A stretch of 59,382 bases of DNA from Bacteroidaceae bacterium (lineage in GTDB: Bacteria > Bacteroidota > Bacteroidia > Bacteroidales > Bacteroidaceae). The notes below the pieces were generated by a model. That model did not search any database. It was not told the origin of the DNA and saw nothing but the letters and a program-made list of their open reading frames with translations. The stretch lies in assembly GCA_017547585.1 (NCBI GenBank), contig JAFYPH010000029.1, positions 1 to 59,382 on the forward strand, written 5' to 3'. The translations under genes and the position numbers were made by a program. This document shows, piece by piece, positions 42,110 through 51,433 of this stretch. Within the stretch, counting starts at the first letter, position 1. Each line of letters begins with the position of its first letter.

Positions 42110-44023
42110 ATGAAAAAGACAATTGTAGATTTATTCGAGAACTCGGTAAAGATGTATGCAAACAATACATTCTTGCTCGAGAAAAAAACGAAAAAGTTTG
42201 AGCCCACCACCTACAAAGAGACACAGAAACTTGTGTATCGTCTGGGCGCAGGTCTTCAGGAACTGGGAGTAAAGAAAGGCGATACAATGGCGCTTCTCTC
42301 AGAGGGTAGAAATATGTGGATTATCGGAGAGCTTGCAATGTTCTACGCAGGTGCAATCAACGTTCCCCTTTCTATAAAGCTCGAAGAGAGCAACGACCTT
42401 ATGTTCCGTCTGATACACGGTGATGTTCAGTACATTATGGTGTCGGGACAGCAGTTGAAGAAGATTCGTCAGATTAAGGACAAGCTTCCTTTGGTAAAGA
42501 AAATCATCGTATTCGACGAGGCTATCGACAACCTCAAAGAGCTCGAGGATAAAGAGATTACCATCAGCGAGGTTAACAAATTGGGCGACAAGTTCCTTGC
42601 CGAGCACTCAATGGAGGAGTTCCTCGCAATTGCAAACTCATTGCAGAATGACGACTACGCAACAATCACATACACTTCGGGAACAACAGCCGACCCCAAG
42701 GGCGTAGTTCTTACCCACCGCAACTACACTGCCAACGTTGAGCAGTCTTGTACATTGGTAGACATCAACGAAGGATGGCGCACACTCATCATCCTGCCCC
42801 TCGACCACTGCTTCGCACACGTGGTAGGTTTCTACATTATGCTCTCAAAGGGTGCAACAGCAGCTACCGTACAGGTGGGCCGCACACCTCTGGAGACACT
42901 CAAGAACATCCCTTTGAACATCAAGGAGGTGAAGCCTCACTTCATCCTGAGCGTTCCCGCGCTTGCAAAGACCTTCAAGAAGAACATCGAGAAGGGAATC
43001 GCTGCAAAGGGCGACAAGGCTGTAAAGATGTTCGAGTTTGCGCTTAAAGTGGCACAGACATACAATGGCGAGAGCAGCAGAGAGTCAAAAGGCTTGCGCA
43101 TATTCCTGAAGCCCCTCGTTGCACTCTTCGACAAGATTCTCTTCTCTAAGATTCGCGAGAATTTCGGTGGCAACCTCCGTTTCTTCATCGGTGGCGGCGC
43201 ATTGCTCGACAAAGACCTTCAGAAGTTCTATATGGCAATAGGAATGCCCATGTTCCAGGGCTACGGATTGAGCGAGGCTACCCCCGTAATCTCTTCTAAC
43301 GGCCCCAAGCTCTTCCAGCTTGGTTCAAGCGGTAAGCTTGTGCAGCCCATCGAGCTCAAAATCTGTGACAGCGACGGCAAGGAGCTTCCCACAGGCGAGA
43401 AGGGCGAGATTGTTGTTAAGGGCGAGAATGTGATGGCAGGATACTGGAAGAACCCCGACTCTACAGCCGAGACTGTACGCGGCGGTTACCTTTACACAGG
43501 CGACCTCGGCTACATGGGCAAAGACGGCCTTCTCTACGTCCTCGGACGTTTCAAGAGCCTTCTCATCGGTAGCGACGGCGAGAAATACAGCCCCGAGGGT
43601 ATCGAGGAGGCAATGGTACAGTTGTCACCCTGCATCGACCAGATTATGCTGTACAATAACCAGTCGGCCTACACAACAGCGCTCATCGTTCCCAACAAGG
43701 AGAAGCTGAAAGAGATTATCAAGGCCCAGGGCCTCACACTCGACAGCGAGGAGGGCAAGAAAGCAGCCATCGCCGAGATTGAGAAAGAGGTTAACGCCTT
43801 CAAGAAGGGCGGCGAGCACGCAGCACTCTTCCCCGACCGTTGGTTGCCCAGCACATTCGCTATCCTGCCCGAGCCTTTCACCGAGCAGAATCAGATGATC
43901 AACAGCACCATGAAGATGGTACGCGGCAAGATTGAGAAGGCCTATGCAGCACGCATCGACCACCTCTACACAGCTGAGGGCAAGCAGATTATCAACCCCG
44001 AGAACATAAAATCTTTGGGATAA
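42110..44023 (+). CDS. Long-chain fatty acid--CoA ligase (AMP-binding)
   Basis: Activates fatty acids to acyl-CoA through an acyl-AMP intermediate. The 637-aa product has the AMP-binding P-loop ITYTSGTTADPKGV (about 186-199), the A5 motif GYGLSEATPV, and the C-terminal hinge YTGDLGYMGKDGL with LGRFKSLLIGSDGEKYSPE. Length and motifs fit bacterial FadD-like or long-chain ligases. It is a single-gene transcript with its own promoter and terminator, and its codon use indicates high expression. Confidence 0.92.
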   Translation: MKKTIVDLFENSVKMYANNTFLLEKKTKKFEPTTYKETQKLVYRLGAGLQELGVKKGDTMALLSEGRNMWIIGELAMFYAGAINVPLSIKLEESNDLMFRLIHGDVQYIMVSGQQLKKIRQIKDKLPLVKKIIVFDEAIDNLKELEDKEITISEVNKLGDKFLAEHSMEEFLAIANSLQNDDYATITYTSGTTADPKGVVLTHRNYTANVEQSCTLVDINEGWRTLIILPLDHCFAHVVGFYIMLSKGATAATVQVGRTPLETLKNIPLNIKEVKPHFILSVPALAKTFKKNIEKGIAAKGDKAVKMFEFALKVAQTYNGESSRESKGLRIFLKPLVALFDKILFSKIRENFGGNLRFFIGGGALLDKDLQKFYMAIGMPMFQGYGLSEATPVISSNGPKLFQLGSSGKLVQPIELKICDSDGKELPTGEKGEIVVKGENVMAGYWKNPDSTAETVRGGYLYTGDLGYMGKDGLLYVLGRFKSLLIGSDGEKYSPEGIEEAMVQLSPCIDQIMLYNNQSAYTTALIVPNKEKLKEIIKAQGLTLDSEEGKKAAIAEIEKEVNAFKKGGEHAALFPDRWLPSTFAILPEPFTEQNQMINSTMKMVRGKIEKAYAARIDHLYTAEGKQIINPENIKSLG

Positions 44024-44044
44024 AATAATTTTCACATTCGTAAC

Positions 44045-44079
44045 AAGTGGCGCGGACAAAAGTTCGCGCCACTTTGCGT
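44045..44079 (+). terminator. Terminator of the acyl-CoA ligase gene
   Basis: AAGTGGCGCG (44045-44054) pairs perfectly with CGCGCCACTT (44065-44074), followed by TGCGTTTGC. The T run is poor. Confidence 0.7.
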
Positions 44080-44138
44080 TTGCAGGAGAGTCGGCTAAAT
44101 ATTTATCATCCTGCCACCGAAAAACAGAAAAAAAACAG

Positions 44139-44146
44139 TAATTTTG
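44139..44146 (+). promoter_or_regulatory. -7 element of the C10 protease gene
   Basis: TAATTTTG matches TAnnTTTG, 36 nt before the ATG. No -33 box is evident. Confidence 0.45.
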
Positions 44147-44182
44147 CATAAAATTTTGCAACAGAATAAATAACACTGCAAT

Positions 44183-47100
44183 ATGAAAAAATTTTTATTA
44201 TCAATAGCACTGCTCTCCACAGCACTCTTCTCTATCGCGCAGCAGCGCACCGAGGCCGAGGCCGCCGCAATAGCAAAGGCATTCATGCAGAATAACGGCT
44301 ACGAATTCAACATCACAAAGTCGATGGCTCCGGCCAAGATACGCACGCAGAAGTCCGGCGACATTGTACCCTACTACATATTCAACGACACCCGCAAGGG
44401 CGGCTTTGTAATCGTGGGCGGTCAGGAGGCCATGAGCGACATTCTCGCATACTCCGACGAAGATTGCTTCGACACAGGCAACGTGCCCCCCGCAGCGGCA
44501 CAGTGGCTCGAAGTATACTCGCAGTGTGCGGTAGCCGCAGCCGACAACCCCGAAGCCTCTATGGCCCAGAAAAAGGCAGCTGCAAAGGCATTCGCAAAGA
44601 GCAATTTCTCGCATCGCCAGAATGTGGAGCCACTGCTCGGCGAAATAAAATACAACCAGGGAGCGCCCTACAACAGACAATGCCCCGTGCTCGAAAGTTC
44701 GGGCGGCAACCGCAGCCGAGCCCTCACAGGATGCACCCAGACAGCCGAAGCAATGATTATGCGCTACTGGAAGCACCCCGCGCGCCCCTCGGGCAGCAAG
44801 AGCTACACATTCTACCGTCCCGACGCCCCCAGCCAATATATGACACTCTCGCTGAACTTCGACAACGAAGCGCCCTATCAGTGGGACAAGATACTCCCCC
44901 GCTACGAGGGCCACACATACACCGACGAACAGGCCGACGCAATCTCGGCACTCATGTACCACTGCGGAATCGCCAACAGCGCAGATTACGGCCTTTCAAT
45001 CACAAACGCGGCAATCAGCCATCAGGGAATGGTAGACTTTTTCGACTACGCAAGCGACATTGTTGTCGACAGTTATTTATACTACAAAGAGAAGCCCGGC
45101 GGCGACAATGAATTTCGTTCATCGCTCATCAACGAAATTGGCCAGCGTCGCCCCATTCTTGCAGGCGGCTGGAACGCCGAACAGACAGGAGGACACTACT
45201 ATGTTATTGACGGATACGACCTTAACAATCTGTTACACTTCAACCTCGGCTGGAACGGCTCGAGCAACGGATACTACGAGGTTGTTCCCGTGCCTCAGGT
45301 ACCCTATGGCTACAATATGTACGTAATCAGACACATACACCCCAACGGACGACTCACCCCCACAAGCCCTGTGCGCAGAGTGGTGGTCGAGGCAGGCCTC
45401 GGCGCCGACAACGAGCAGACAGCCAACATCAACAGCACTCTGAAGGCACTCACCGGCAACAGCAAATACAGCGAAAGCCTCATCTGCATCACCACCATCG
45501 ACTGCAAAGAGGAGGCCGACAACCATCTTGAAGGCCTCGGCAACATTCAGGGCGTGCTTGTCGACCGCTGCGACACCGTAACAGGAACAATATCAACGTC
45601 GGCAGTAGAAAGCATCTACAAAAATCGCTACAACACCGACGCCCCCGCAAACATCGACATCGACGCAGTCTTCGCCTCGGAGAGCAGCATGAAGGTGTCT
45701 GTTGCGAGCCTCTTCCCCAACAACATCGAGAATGCCGACTACCGCTACGCATTTGTATACACAGAGAACGACGTTAAGCTGGGCGGAAACAGCTACAATA
45801 ACATTGCCCGCGGAACATTCCCCGACAACAAAGGCTACGAAAATTCCATCCCCGCAAACATAGAAAAAGACAAAGAGTACATCTTTGAGCAGGAGATTCC
45901 CCTGCCCATGGAGGTCGACAACATCGACAACACCACCCTTGTAGTGCTTATGATCGATGCTGCAAGCGGAGAGATTGTAAACGCAAACACCGTTGCCCTG
46001 AAAGAGATTAACGCATGGCGCGAAAAGCAGAAGCCCTCATTCTATGGCAACGGCAAGATTCTCGCATCGGGCAGCACCCTCGACGTATACAATTTCGACG
46101 AAGAGAGCAAGCGTATGTACGCCCCCGTGAGACTCGACAATCCTCTGTACGAGCCTATGGAGGTTACCGTCACCGCCGAGACTATTGAGCTGGGCGAAAA
46201 TGCCGAAGTGCAGCTGGGCGAGACAGCCGGAGCAACATCTGCAACATACAGCCTCGCGCCCCTCGGCGTAGACAGCACAATGATGCTCTTCCTGAACATC
46301 AGCGACGAGTACAAAAGCTCAAAATCGAGCATGAAGCTCACCGTAAGCTACAAAGGCAAAAGCATCGCCACACAGACAGTTAACTTCGACTTTATAGAGA
46401 GTTTCGAGGGCGTAAACGCCTTCACCGTACGCACGGCAGGAAGCCTCGAAGAGCTTGTTCCAGCGTCAATCATCGACACCCTCACGACAATCTCTATCGG
46501 CGGTCGCTTGAGCGGAAAGGACATTGCATTCCTGCGCGACAGCCTGGGCGCAAAGGTCATCGACCTTTCACGAGCAAGCATCGTGGCCGGCCCCGGAGCA
46601 TACTACAACGACTACACAGCCGAGAATGACATTATAGGCATCAGAATGTTCATAAAGGCAACCGCCGAGCAGATTATTCTCCCCGCGACAGCCAAAAAGA
46701 TTGACAACTATGCATTCAATCAGTGTGCGAGCCTCACAAATGTAGTCATCGGCGAGAATGTGACCGCCATCGGCAACTACGCATTCAACGGATGCAAGTC
46801 TCTCGCCAAAGTAAGAATACCCGCAAGCGTGCAAGAGCTTGGCCGCAACACCTTCAAGGAGTGCCCCATCGCATGCTTCATCTGCGAGAGCGAGACACCC
46901 CCCACACCAAACTCAAAGACATTCGACAGCGAGACGATTGCAAAGGCCACCCTTGTGGTACCCACCGAGGCTGCCGTAGCCACCTACAAGGCAGCAAACG
47001 TGTGGAAGACATTCGGCACCATCATCAGCTACGACGAATACCTCACAGCCATCGTTCCCGTTGCAGAGGATGCCACAGTGACAGTGAAAAACGGCATTAT

Positions 47101-47245
47101 AAAGGTTGATGGCGACGCAGAGGTTGCAATCTACACATTCGCCGGAAAGCTCGCAGCCAAAGGCCGCGCAGGCGAATATACGCTGCCCGCAGGCAACTAC
47201 ATTGTGAAGGCCGGAGGCAAGGCTGTGAAAGTAACCATACGCTGA
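44183..47245 (+). CDS. C10 family cysteine protease with leucine-rich repeats and T9SS-like tail
   Basis: Secreted protease of the streptopain/interpain family. The 1020-aa product has a signal peptide (KKFLLSIALLSTALFSIAQ), an inhibitory Spi-like prodomain (about 25-135, GGFVIVGGQEAMSDILAYS), the C10 domain with catalytic Cys184 (LTGCTQTAEAM) and His338 (GGHYYVIDGYD), beta-rich modules, BspA-type leucine-rich repeats (about 820-905, YAFNQCASLTNVVIGENVTA), and a C-terminal block (ATVTVKNGIIKV ... LPAGNYIVKAGGKAVKVTI) resembling a type A T9SS sorting domain. Probably cell-surface. Confidence 0.88.
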   Translation: MKKFLLSIALLSTALFSIAQQRTEAEAAAIAKAFMQNNGYEFNITKSMAPAKIRTQKSGDIVPYYIFNDTRKGGFVIVGGQEAMSDILAYSDEDCFDTGNVPPAAAQWLEVYSQCAVAAADNPEASMAQKKAAAKAFAKSNFSHRQNVEPLLGEIKYNQGAPYNRQCPVLESSGGNRSRALTGCTQTAEAMIMRYWKHPARPSGSKSYTFYRPDAPSQYMTLSLNFDNEAPYQWDKILPRYEGHTYTDEQADAISALMYHCGIANSADYGLSITNAAISHQGMVDFFDYASDIVVDSYLYYKEKPGGDNEFRSSLINEIGQRRPILAGGWNAEQTGGHYYVIDGYDLNNLLHFNLGWNGSSNGYYEVVPVPQVPYGYNMYVIRHIHPNGRLTPTSPVRRVVVEAGLGADNEQTANINSTLKALTGNSKYSESLICITTIDCKEEADNHLEGLGNIQGVLVDRCDTVTGTISTSAVESIYKNRYNTDAPANIDIDAVFASESSMKVSVASLFPNNIENADYRYAFVYTENDVKLGGNSYNNIARGTFPDNKGYENSIPANIEKDKEYIFEQEIPLPMEVDNIDNTTLVVLMIDAASGEIVNANTVALKEINAWREKQKPSFYGNGKILASGSTLDVYNFDEESKRMYAPVRLDNPLYEPMEVTVTAETIELGENAEVQLGETAGATSATYSLAPLGVDSTMMLFLNISDEYKSSKSSMKLTVSYKGKSIATQTVNFDFIESFEGVNAFTVRTAGSLEELVPASIIDTLTTISIGGRLSGKDIAFLRDSLGAKVIDLSRASIVAGPGAYYNDYTAENDIIGIRMFIKATAEQIILPATAKKIDNYAFNQCASLTNVVIGENVTAIGNYAFNGCKSLAKVRIPASVQELGRNTFKECPIACFICESETPPTPNSKTFDSETIAKATLVVPTEAAVATYKAANVWKTFGTIISYDEYLTAIVPVAEDATVTVKNGIIKVDGDAEVAIYTFAGKLAAKGRAGEYTLPAGNYIVKAGGKAVKVTIR

Positions 47246-47304
47246 CAATTTGCGACGCATATATAAATATTATCAATATTTTAGGAGTAACCGGAAAAAA
47301 GCAG

Positions 47305-47312
47305 TAACTTTG
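47305..47312 (+). promoter_or_regulatory. -7 element of the coaX operon
   Basis: TAACTTTG matches TAnnTTTG about 98 nt before coaX and directly abuts the dispersed repeat copy. The -33 match is partial. Confidence 0.5.
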
Positions 47313-47316
47313 CAAA

Positions 47317-47380
47317 CTGAATGGTTGCAAATATAGGCTACACACGTTTGCACTATATTGGCAACAGGAATTTTGCGACT
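47317..47380 (+). repeat. Diverged copy of the 32418 repeat family
   Basis: The segment ATATAGGCTACACACGTTTG and nearby GGTTGCAA and TTTTGCGACT resemble the 78-bp units at 32418-32643 (ACATAGGCTACACTCGTT). Similar location: between a -7 element and a start codon. Confidence 0.5.
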
Positions 47381-47410
47381 GCAGGAAAAACCGACTAACG
47401 ACAGACGAAA

Positions 47411-48139
47411 TTGAATCTCATAATTGACATAGGCAATAGCAGCTGTAAGTCTGCGCTCTTCGAGCAAGGGGCGATAAAAGAGTTCCACAAAGGGAGCAAC
47501 AGCCTCATCGAATGCCTCGACGAGTGGCGCGGAAAATACGAAATTGAAAAAGCCATTGTCTCGTCGGTCATCGAGATTCCCGCAACGATTGTCGAGCAGT
47601 TGGAAGCGTTGCCCTGCCCGTACATACAGTTCAGCACAAGCATGCAACTGCCTGTGAAAATTCTGTACAGGACACCGCACACGCTGGGGGCCGACCGCAT
47701 CGCAGCGGTAATAGGCGCGCAGAGCGAAGCACCGAAAAAGGACATTCTGGTGATTGACGCCGGCAGTGCCATCACCTACGATTTTCTTGACGCACAAGGA
47801 AATTACCATGGTGGCAACATTGCTCCGGGCGTAAGCATGCGCCTTGCAGCCCTTCATCTGCAGACAGGCAAGCTGCCGCTCGTTGCCGCCGAAGGCGACA
47901 CTCCCGCCCTTGGCTACGACACCACGACAGCCATCCGCAGCGGAGTCATCAACGGAATAAAATACGAAATTGAGGGCTACATTTCGGAAATAAGCAAAAA
48001 ATATCCCTCGCTTTTGATTTTTTTAACGGGAGGAGACGAAAAATTTTTGATTAATAGCATAAAAAGTCGCATCTTTGCCGACGAATATCTAGTCCTTAAA
48101 GGACTAAACAGAATTTTAACCGACCATGGCACAAAATAG
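47411..48139 (+). CDS. coaX: Type III pantothenate kinase
   Basis: First step of CoA synthesis: ATP-dependent phosphorylation of pantothenate, type III (CoaX) form. The 242-aa product has the P-loop-like IIDIGNSSCKSALFEQG, the substrate motif LGADRIAAVIGA, and DAGSAITYDF with a conserved Asp. Normal length. The start is a TTG at 47411; no better in-frame start is visible and translation from here gives the full N-terminal motif. The stop overlaps the next gene by 14 nt. First gene of the envelope cluster to 52695. Confidence 0.93.
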   Translation: MNLIIDIGNSSCKSALFEQGAIKEFHKGSNSLIECLDEWRGKYEIEKAIVSSVIEIPATIVEQLEALPCPYIQFSTSMQLPVKILYRTPHTLGADRIAAVIGAQSEAPKKDILVIDAGSAITYDFLDAQGNYHGGNIAPGVSMRLAALHLQTGKLPLVAAEGDTPALGYDTTTAIRSGVINGIKYEIEGYISEISKKYPSLLIFLTGGDEKFLINSIKSRIFADEYLVLKGLNRILTDHGTK

Positions 48140-49415
48140 AAGACTGTTTTTCATAATACTGACAATACTCACAAGCCTCTTTGCGCAAGCCGAGAATGGA
48201 ATAAATTCCCCCTACTCGCGCTTCGGCCTCGGCATTCTCTCGGACCAGAATCTGGCCGTGAACCGACAGATGGGAGGATTGGGCTACGCATTGCGCGACA
48301 AAAGCTACATCAACCTGCTCAACCCCGCTGCCGTGTCAAGCGCCGACAGCACCACCATGATATTCGAGGGAGGCTTCTCTTTGCAGAATGGCAACTTCAA
48401 GGAGGGCGCTACAAAGATCAATGCCGGAAACGCAAGCTTCGACTATCTGGCAATGGGCTTCCGCCTGAAGAAAAACTTAGGCTTTGCGATGGGTATTCTC
48501 CCCTACTCCAATGTAGGCTACGCATTCAGCAGCAACGAGACAATCCTGAGCCCCGACGGAGACACCAACGGCGCATTCAGCAGCATCTACAAATACGACG
48601 GTAATGGCGGACTCACACAGCCCTTCGTAACCATCGGCTGGGGCATCACCGACAATTTCTCTGTGGGAGTGACAGCATCGTATCTCTACGGCGAAATCAA
48701 CCACAATGTGAGCAACGAATTTACCGACAACAACATCAGCAACAGAACACGTCAATACAACCTTGACGTTTCGAGCTACAAGGCCGACTTTGGCGTGCAG
48801 TACAGCGGTAAAATCTCTGAGAAACACAGCTACACAATCGGAGCAGTCTACTCATTGGGCCACGACCTCAATGCCGAGGCACAGCTCATCGAGCGCAAGA
48901 TTACAAGCGGAACAGCAGAATACAGCGACACAGCAATCTTTGCAAGCGCCATCAATCTGCCCCACACATTCGGCCTCGGATTCACATACACCTACAACAA
49001 CAAGTGGACATTCGGTGCCGACTACACCCTGCAGCAGTGGGGCGAGTCGTCGTTCTTCGGCGACAACATCGGCAGCGACCGCAGCAAAATATCTCTGGGC
49101 GTGGAGTACAACCCCAACAAAATCTCGCGCAACGTGCTCAAGCGCACACGCTACCGCGCAGGTCTCTACTACGCCGAGCCCTACACAGAGTTCAACGGCA
49201 AGAAAGGCTGCGAAGAGTTTGGAGCGAGCCTCGGATTCTCGATGCCCATGACAAGCAACAACAATATGAACAACAACAGAAGCATCCTCAACGTCTCGGG
49301 TCAGTTTGTACGCATAAACCCCAAGACCGAGGGAATGATTACCGAGACCTATCTTCGCCTGAACATAGGTGTCACATTCAACGAATTCTGGTTCTTCAAG
49401 TCAAAAGTAAACTAA
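48126..49415 (+). CDS. Outer-membrane beta-barrel protein
   Basis: The 429-aa product has a signal peptide (LFFIILTILTSLFAQA) and many alternating amphipathic strands. Conserved features are INSPYSRFGLG at the mature N-terminus, MGGLGYALRDKSYINLLNPA, and a final strand ending in an aromatic-rich segment. This pattern resembles FadL/OMPP1-like or PorV-like Bacteroidota barrels. Substrate unknown. It overlaps coaX by 14 nt and precedes a TPR gene by 22 nt, an order I recall as conserved in Bacteroidales, which suggests outer-membrane biogenesis. Confidence 0.8.
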   Translation: MAQNRRLFFIILTILTSLFAQAENGINSPYSRFGLGILSDQNLAVNRQMGGLGYALRDKSYINLLNPAAVSSADSTTMIFEGGFSLQNGNFKEGATKINAGNASFDYLAMGFRLKKNLGFAMGILPYSNVGYAFSSNETILSPDGDTNGAFSSIYKYDGNGGLTQPFVTIGWGITDNFSVGVTASYLYGEINHNVSNEFTDNNISNRTRQYNLDVSSYKADFGVQYSGKISEKHSYTIGAVYSLGHDLNAEAQLIERKITSGTAEYSDTAIFASAINLPHTFGLGFTYTYNNKWTFGADYTLQQWGESSFFGDNIGSDRSKISLGVEYNPNKISRNVLKRTRYRAGLYYAEPYTEFNGKKGCEEFGASLGFSMPMTSNNNMNNNRSILNVSGQFVRINPKTEGMITETYLRLNIGVTFNEFWFFKSKVN

Positions 49416-49437
49416 TTAAACTATTATAAACAAAACC

Positions 49438-50865
49438 ATGAAAAAACAGTTTCTTTTAATTGTATCGTTATTGGCAACCGTTGGTGCATTTGCGCAGAAC
49501 GGAATTACCAATGCTTACCGTTTCGGTCAGGGTGAAGACAGTATCAAGTGCTTGAACGAGATTAGTCTTTACAGCGTAAACCTCCAGAACAAGAGCTACG
49601 AGGCAGCTTATCCCCACTGGAAAGAGGTGTTCACAAACTACCCTGTGGCACGCGTAGACACCTATACAAAAGGTGAGCAGTTGCTCAAGGCGCTTATCGC
49701 AGCTACTACAGATGCAACAAAAAAAGCAGAATATATAAACGAGCTTATGGGTGTTTACGACCAGCAGATGAAATACATCGACAAGCTGCAGGAGATTACC
49801 AAGACTCCCCTCTCGGCAGGAGCAGTTCTCGGTAAACGTGCGCTTGCGTACATCTCTTACGTACCCAAGGCATCGCTCGACTCTGCCTACAACATGTTAT
49901 CAAAATCGGTTAACATGGAGAAGGGAATGTCAGAGTACATCATCACACAGCAGTTCATGAAGATGTCTGCACAGAAGTACAAGGCAAACAAGGCTACTCA
50001 CGGCGAGCAGATTATTCAGGACTATCTTGATGCATCTACATACGTAGTAGAGGTACTCGACAAATACAACGAGAGAATCGAGTTCTACACAAACAGATAC
50101 AAAGAGACAAGCGACCCCAAAGATAGCGTTCGCGCCGACGGTTACAGCAAGATGATCGACGCTGCACGTATCGCACGTAGCAACATCGACGCATACTTCA
50201 TCAACAGTGGTGCAGCTTCTTGTCAGGACCTCGACACAATCTACGCACCCAAAATCGAGGCTAACAAAGAGAACATCGACTACCTGAATAAGGTTATCAA
50301 CGTGATGGGCATGCTCAAATGTACAGAGCAGGATGCTTACTTGCAGGCTTCGGAGTACGCGCTCGCAATCAACCCCACAGCAAAGGCTGCGATGGGTGTA
50401 GGTTTCCGCTACTTCAAGAAGGGCGAGACAGACAAGGCAATGGAACTCTTCGACCAGGCTATCGAGCTTGAGACCAGTGTTACCAACAAGGCCGAAATGT
50501 GCTACAAGGCAGCTGTTGCAAACTACAGCTTGAAGAAGTTTGCAAAGGCTCGCGAGTATGCTCAGAAGGCAATCTCTTTGAACTCAAAATATGGTGCACC
50601 CTACATTCTCATCGCTCAGTGCTACGCAGCATCGCCCAACTGGCACGAGAAACCCACTATGAACAAGTGTACCTATTTCGTAGTGCTCGACAAGCTCAAC
50701 CGTGCAAAGGCTGTTGACCCCTCTGTTGCTAAAGAGGCTCAGAAATTCATCAACTCTTACAGCACACACACACCCTCGGCCGAGGACCTCTTCTTCCTTG
50801 GTTACAGCAAAGGTCAGGCAATCACTATCGGTGGATGGATAAATGAAAGAACTACAATTCGTTAA
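49438..50865 (+). CDS. TPR-repeat periplasmic protein
   Basis: The 475-aa product has a signal peptide (KKQFLLIVSLLATVGAFAQ) and is almost entirely helical. TPR units are clearest in the C-terminal half, such as AAMGVGFRYFKKGETDKAME and CYKAAVANYSLKKFAKAREY. No enzymatic motif is seen. Position between a barrel and lptC suggests a scaffold for outer-membrane assembly. Its end overlaps lptC by 23 nt. Codon use suggests high expression compared with lptC. Confidence 0.85.
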   Translation: MKKQFLLIVSLLATVGAFAQNGITNAYRFGQGEDSIKCLNEISLYSVNLQNKSYEAAYPHWKEVFTNYPVARVDTYTKGEQLLKALIAATTDATKKAEYINELMGVYDQQMKYIDKLQEITKTPLSAGAVLGKRALAYISYVPKASLDSAYNMLSKSVNMEKGMSEYIITQQFMKMSAQKYKANKATHGEQIIQDYLDASTYVVEVLDKYNERIEFYTNRYKETSDPKDSVRADGYSKMIDAARIARSNIDAYFINSGAASCQDLDTIYAPKIEANKENIDYLNKVINVMGMLKCTEQDAYLQASEYALAINPTAKAAMGVGFRYFKKGETDKAMELFDQAIELETSVTNKAEMCYKAAVANYSLKKFAKAREYAQKAISLNSKYGAPYILIAQCYAASPNWHEKPTMNKCTYFVVLDKLNRAKAVDPSVAKEAQKFINSYSTHTPSAEDLFFLGYSKGQAITIGGWINERTTIR

Positions 50866-51433
50866 GAATATCATAAAAAACATATGTACAACAATCGCTT
50901 TTCCGGCGATTGTTGTACTATTTTCTCTTCCTTCGTGCAGCGACGAGAAGAAAAGCGTTGCCGCGCCCATTGAAGAGCCCGACTCAATACCCTATTTGAG
51001 TACATACGGAGTGACCACACTCATCAGCGACTCGGGACGCATCAGCTACAAGATTGAGGCCGAAGAGTGGCTCATTTACGAAAAACGCAACCCCAAATAT
51101 TGGGCGTTCGAAAAAGGCGCGTACTTGGAGAAGTACGACGACAGTCTGCGTGTCGAGGCTACCATTAAGAGCGACACAGCCTATTTCTTCAGCGACGACA
51201 AGCTGTGGAAACTCATAGGCAACGTAGACATCAAAAATCAGAAAGGAGAAAAATTCTTCACCGACCTGCTCTATTGGAGTCAGGAGGATGGCAGCATCTA
51301 TTCCGACAAGTACATAAGAATAGAGCAACAGGAACAAGTAACAACAGGTATCGGCTTCCGCTCCAATCAAGAGCTCACCGACTGGGAAATACTCTCGACC
51401 GAGGGTATATATATAATCGAAGACAAAAAATGA
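50843..51433 (+). CDS. lptC: LPS export periplasmic protein LptC
   Basis: LptC links the LptB2FG transporter to the periplasmic bridge that carries LPS. The 196-aa product has a lipoprotein signal (AIVVLFSLPSC, Cys about 33) and a beta-jelly-roll with ISYKIEAEEWLIYEKRNPKY and FFSDDKLWKLIGNVDIKNQK, typical of LptC. Bacteroidota members are often lipoproteins, unlike E. coli. The gene overlaps the TPR gene by 23 nt and the CorC gene by 4 nt. A strong terminator-like hairpin lies inside its signal-peptide codons. Confidence 0.88.
   Translation: MKELQFVKNIIKNICTTIAFPAIVVLFSLPSCSDEKKSVAAPIEEPDSIPYLSTYGVTTLISDSGRISYKIEAEEWLIYEKRNPKYWAFEKGAYLEKYDDSLRVEATIKSDTAYFFSDDKLWKLIGNVDIKNQKGEKFFTDLLYWSQEDGSIYSDKYIRIEQQEQVTTGIGFRSNQELTDWEILSTEGIYIIEDKK
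50886..50918 (+). terminator. Terminator-like hairpin inside lptC
   Basis: Perfect 13-bp stem (GTACAACAATCGC with GCGATTGTTGTAC) and a 7-nt loop, followed by TATTTTCTCTTCC. It is 21 nt past the TPR stop codon yet inside lptC codons 15-26. It looks like an attenuating terminator that sets lptC below the TPR gene. Confidence 0.6.

Noticed and set aside
51205-51429. 75-codon extension of the CorC gene
   Set aside because: It overlaps lptC in another frame and lacks any membrane or domain signal; the ATG at 51430 starts the DUF21 domain.
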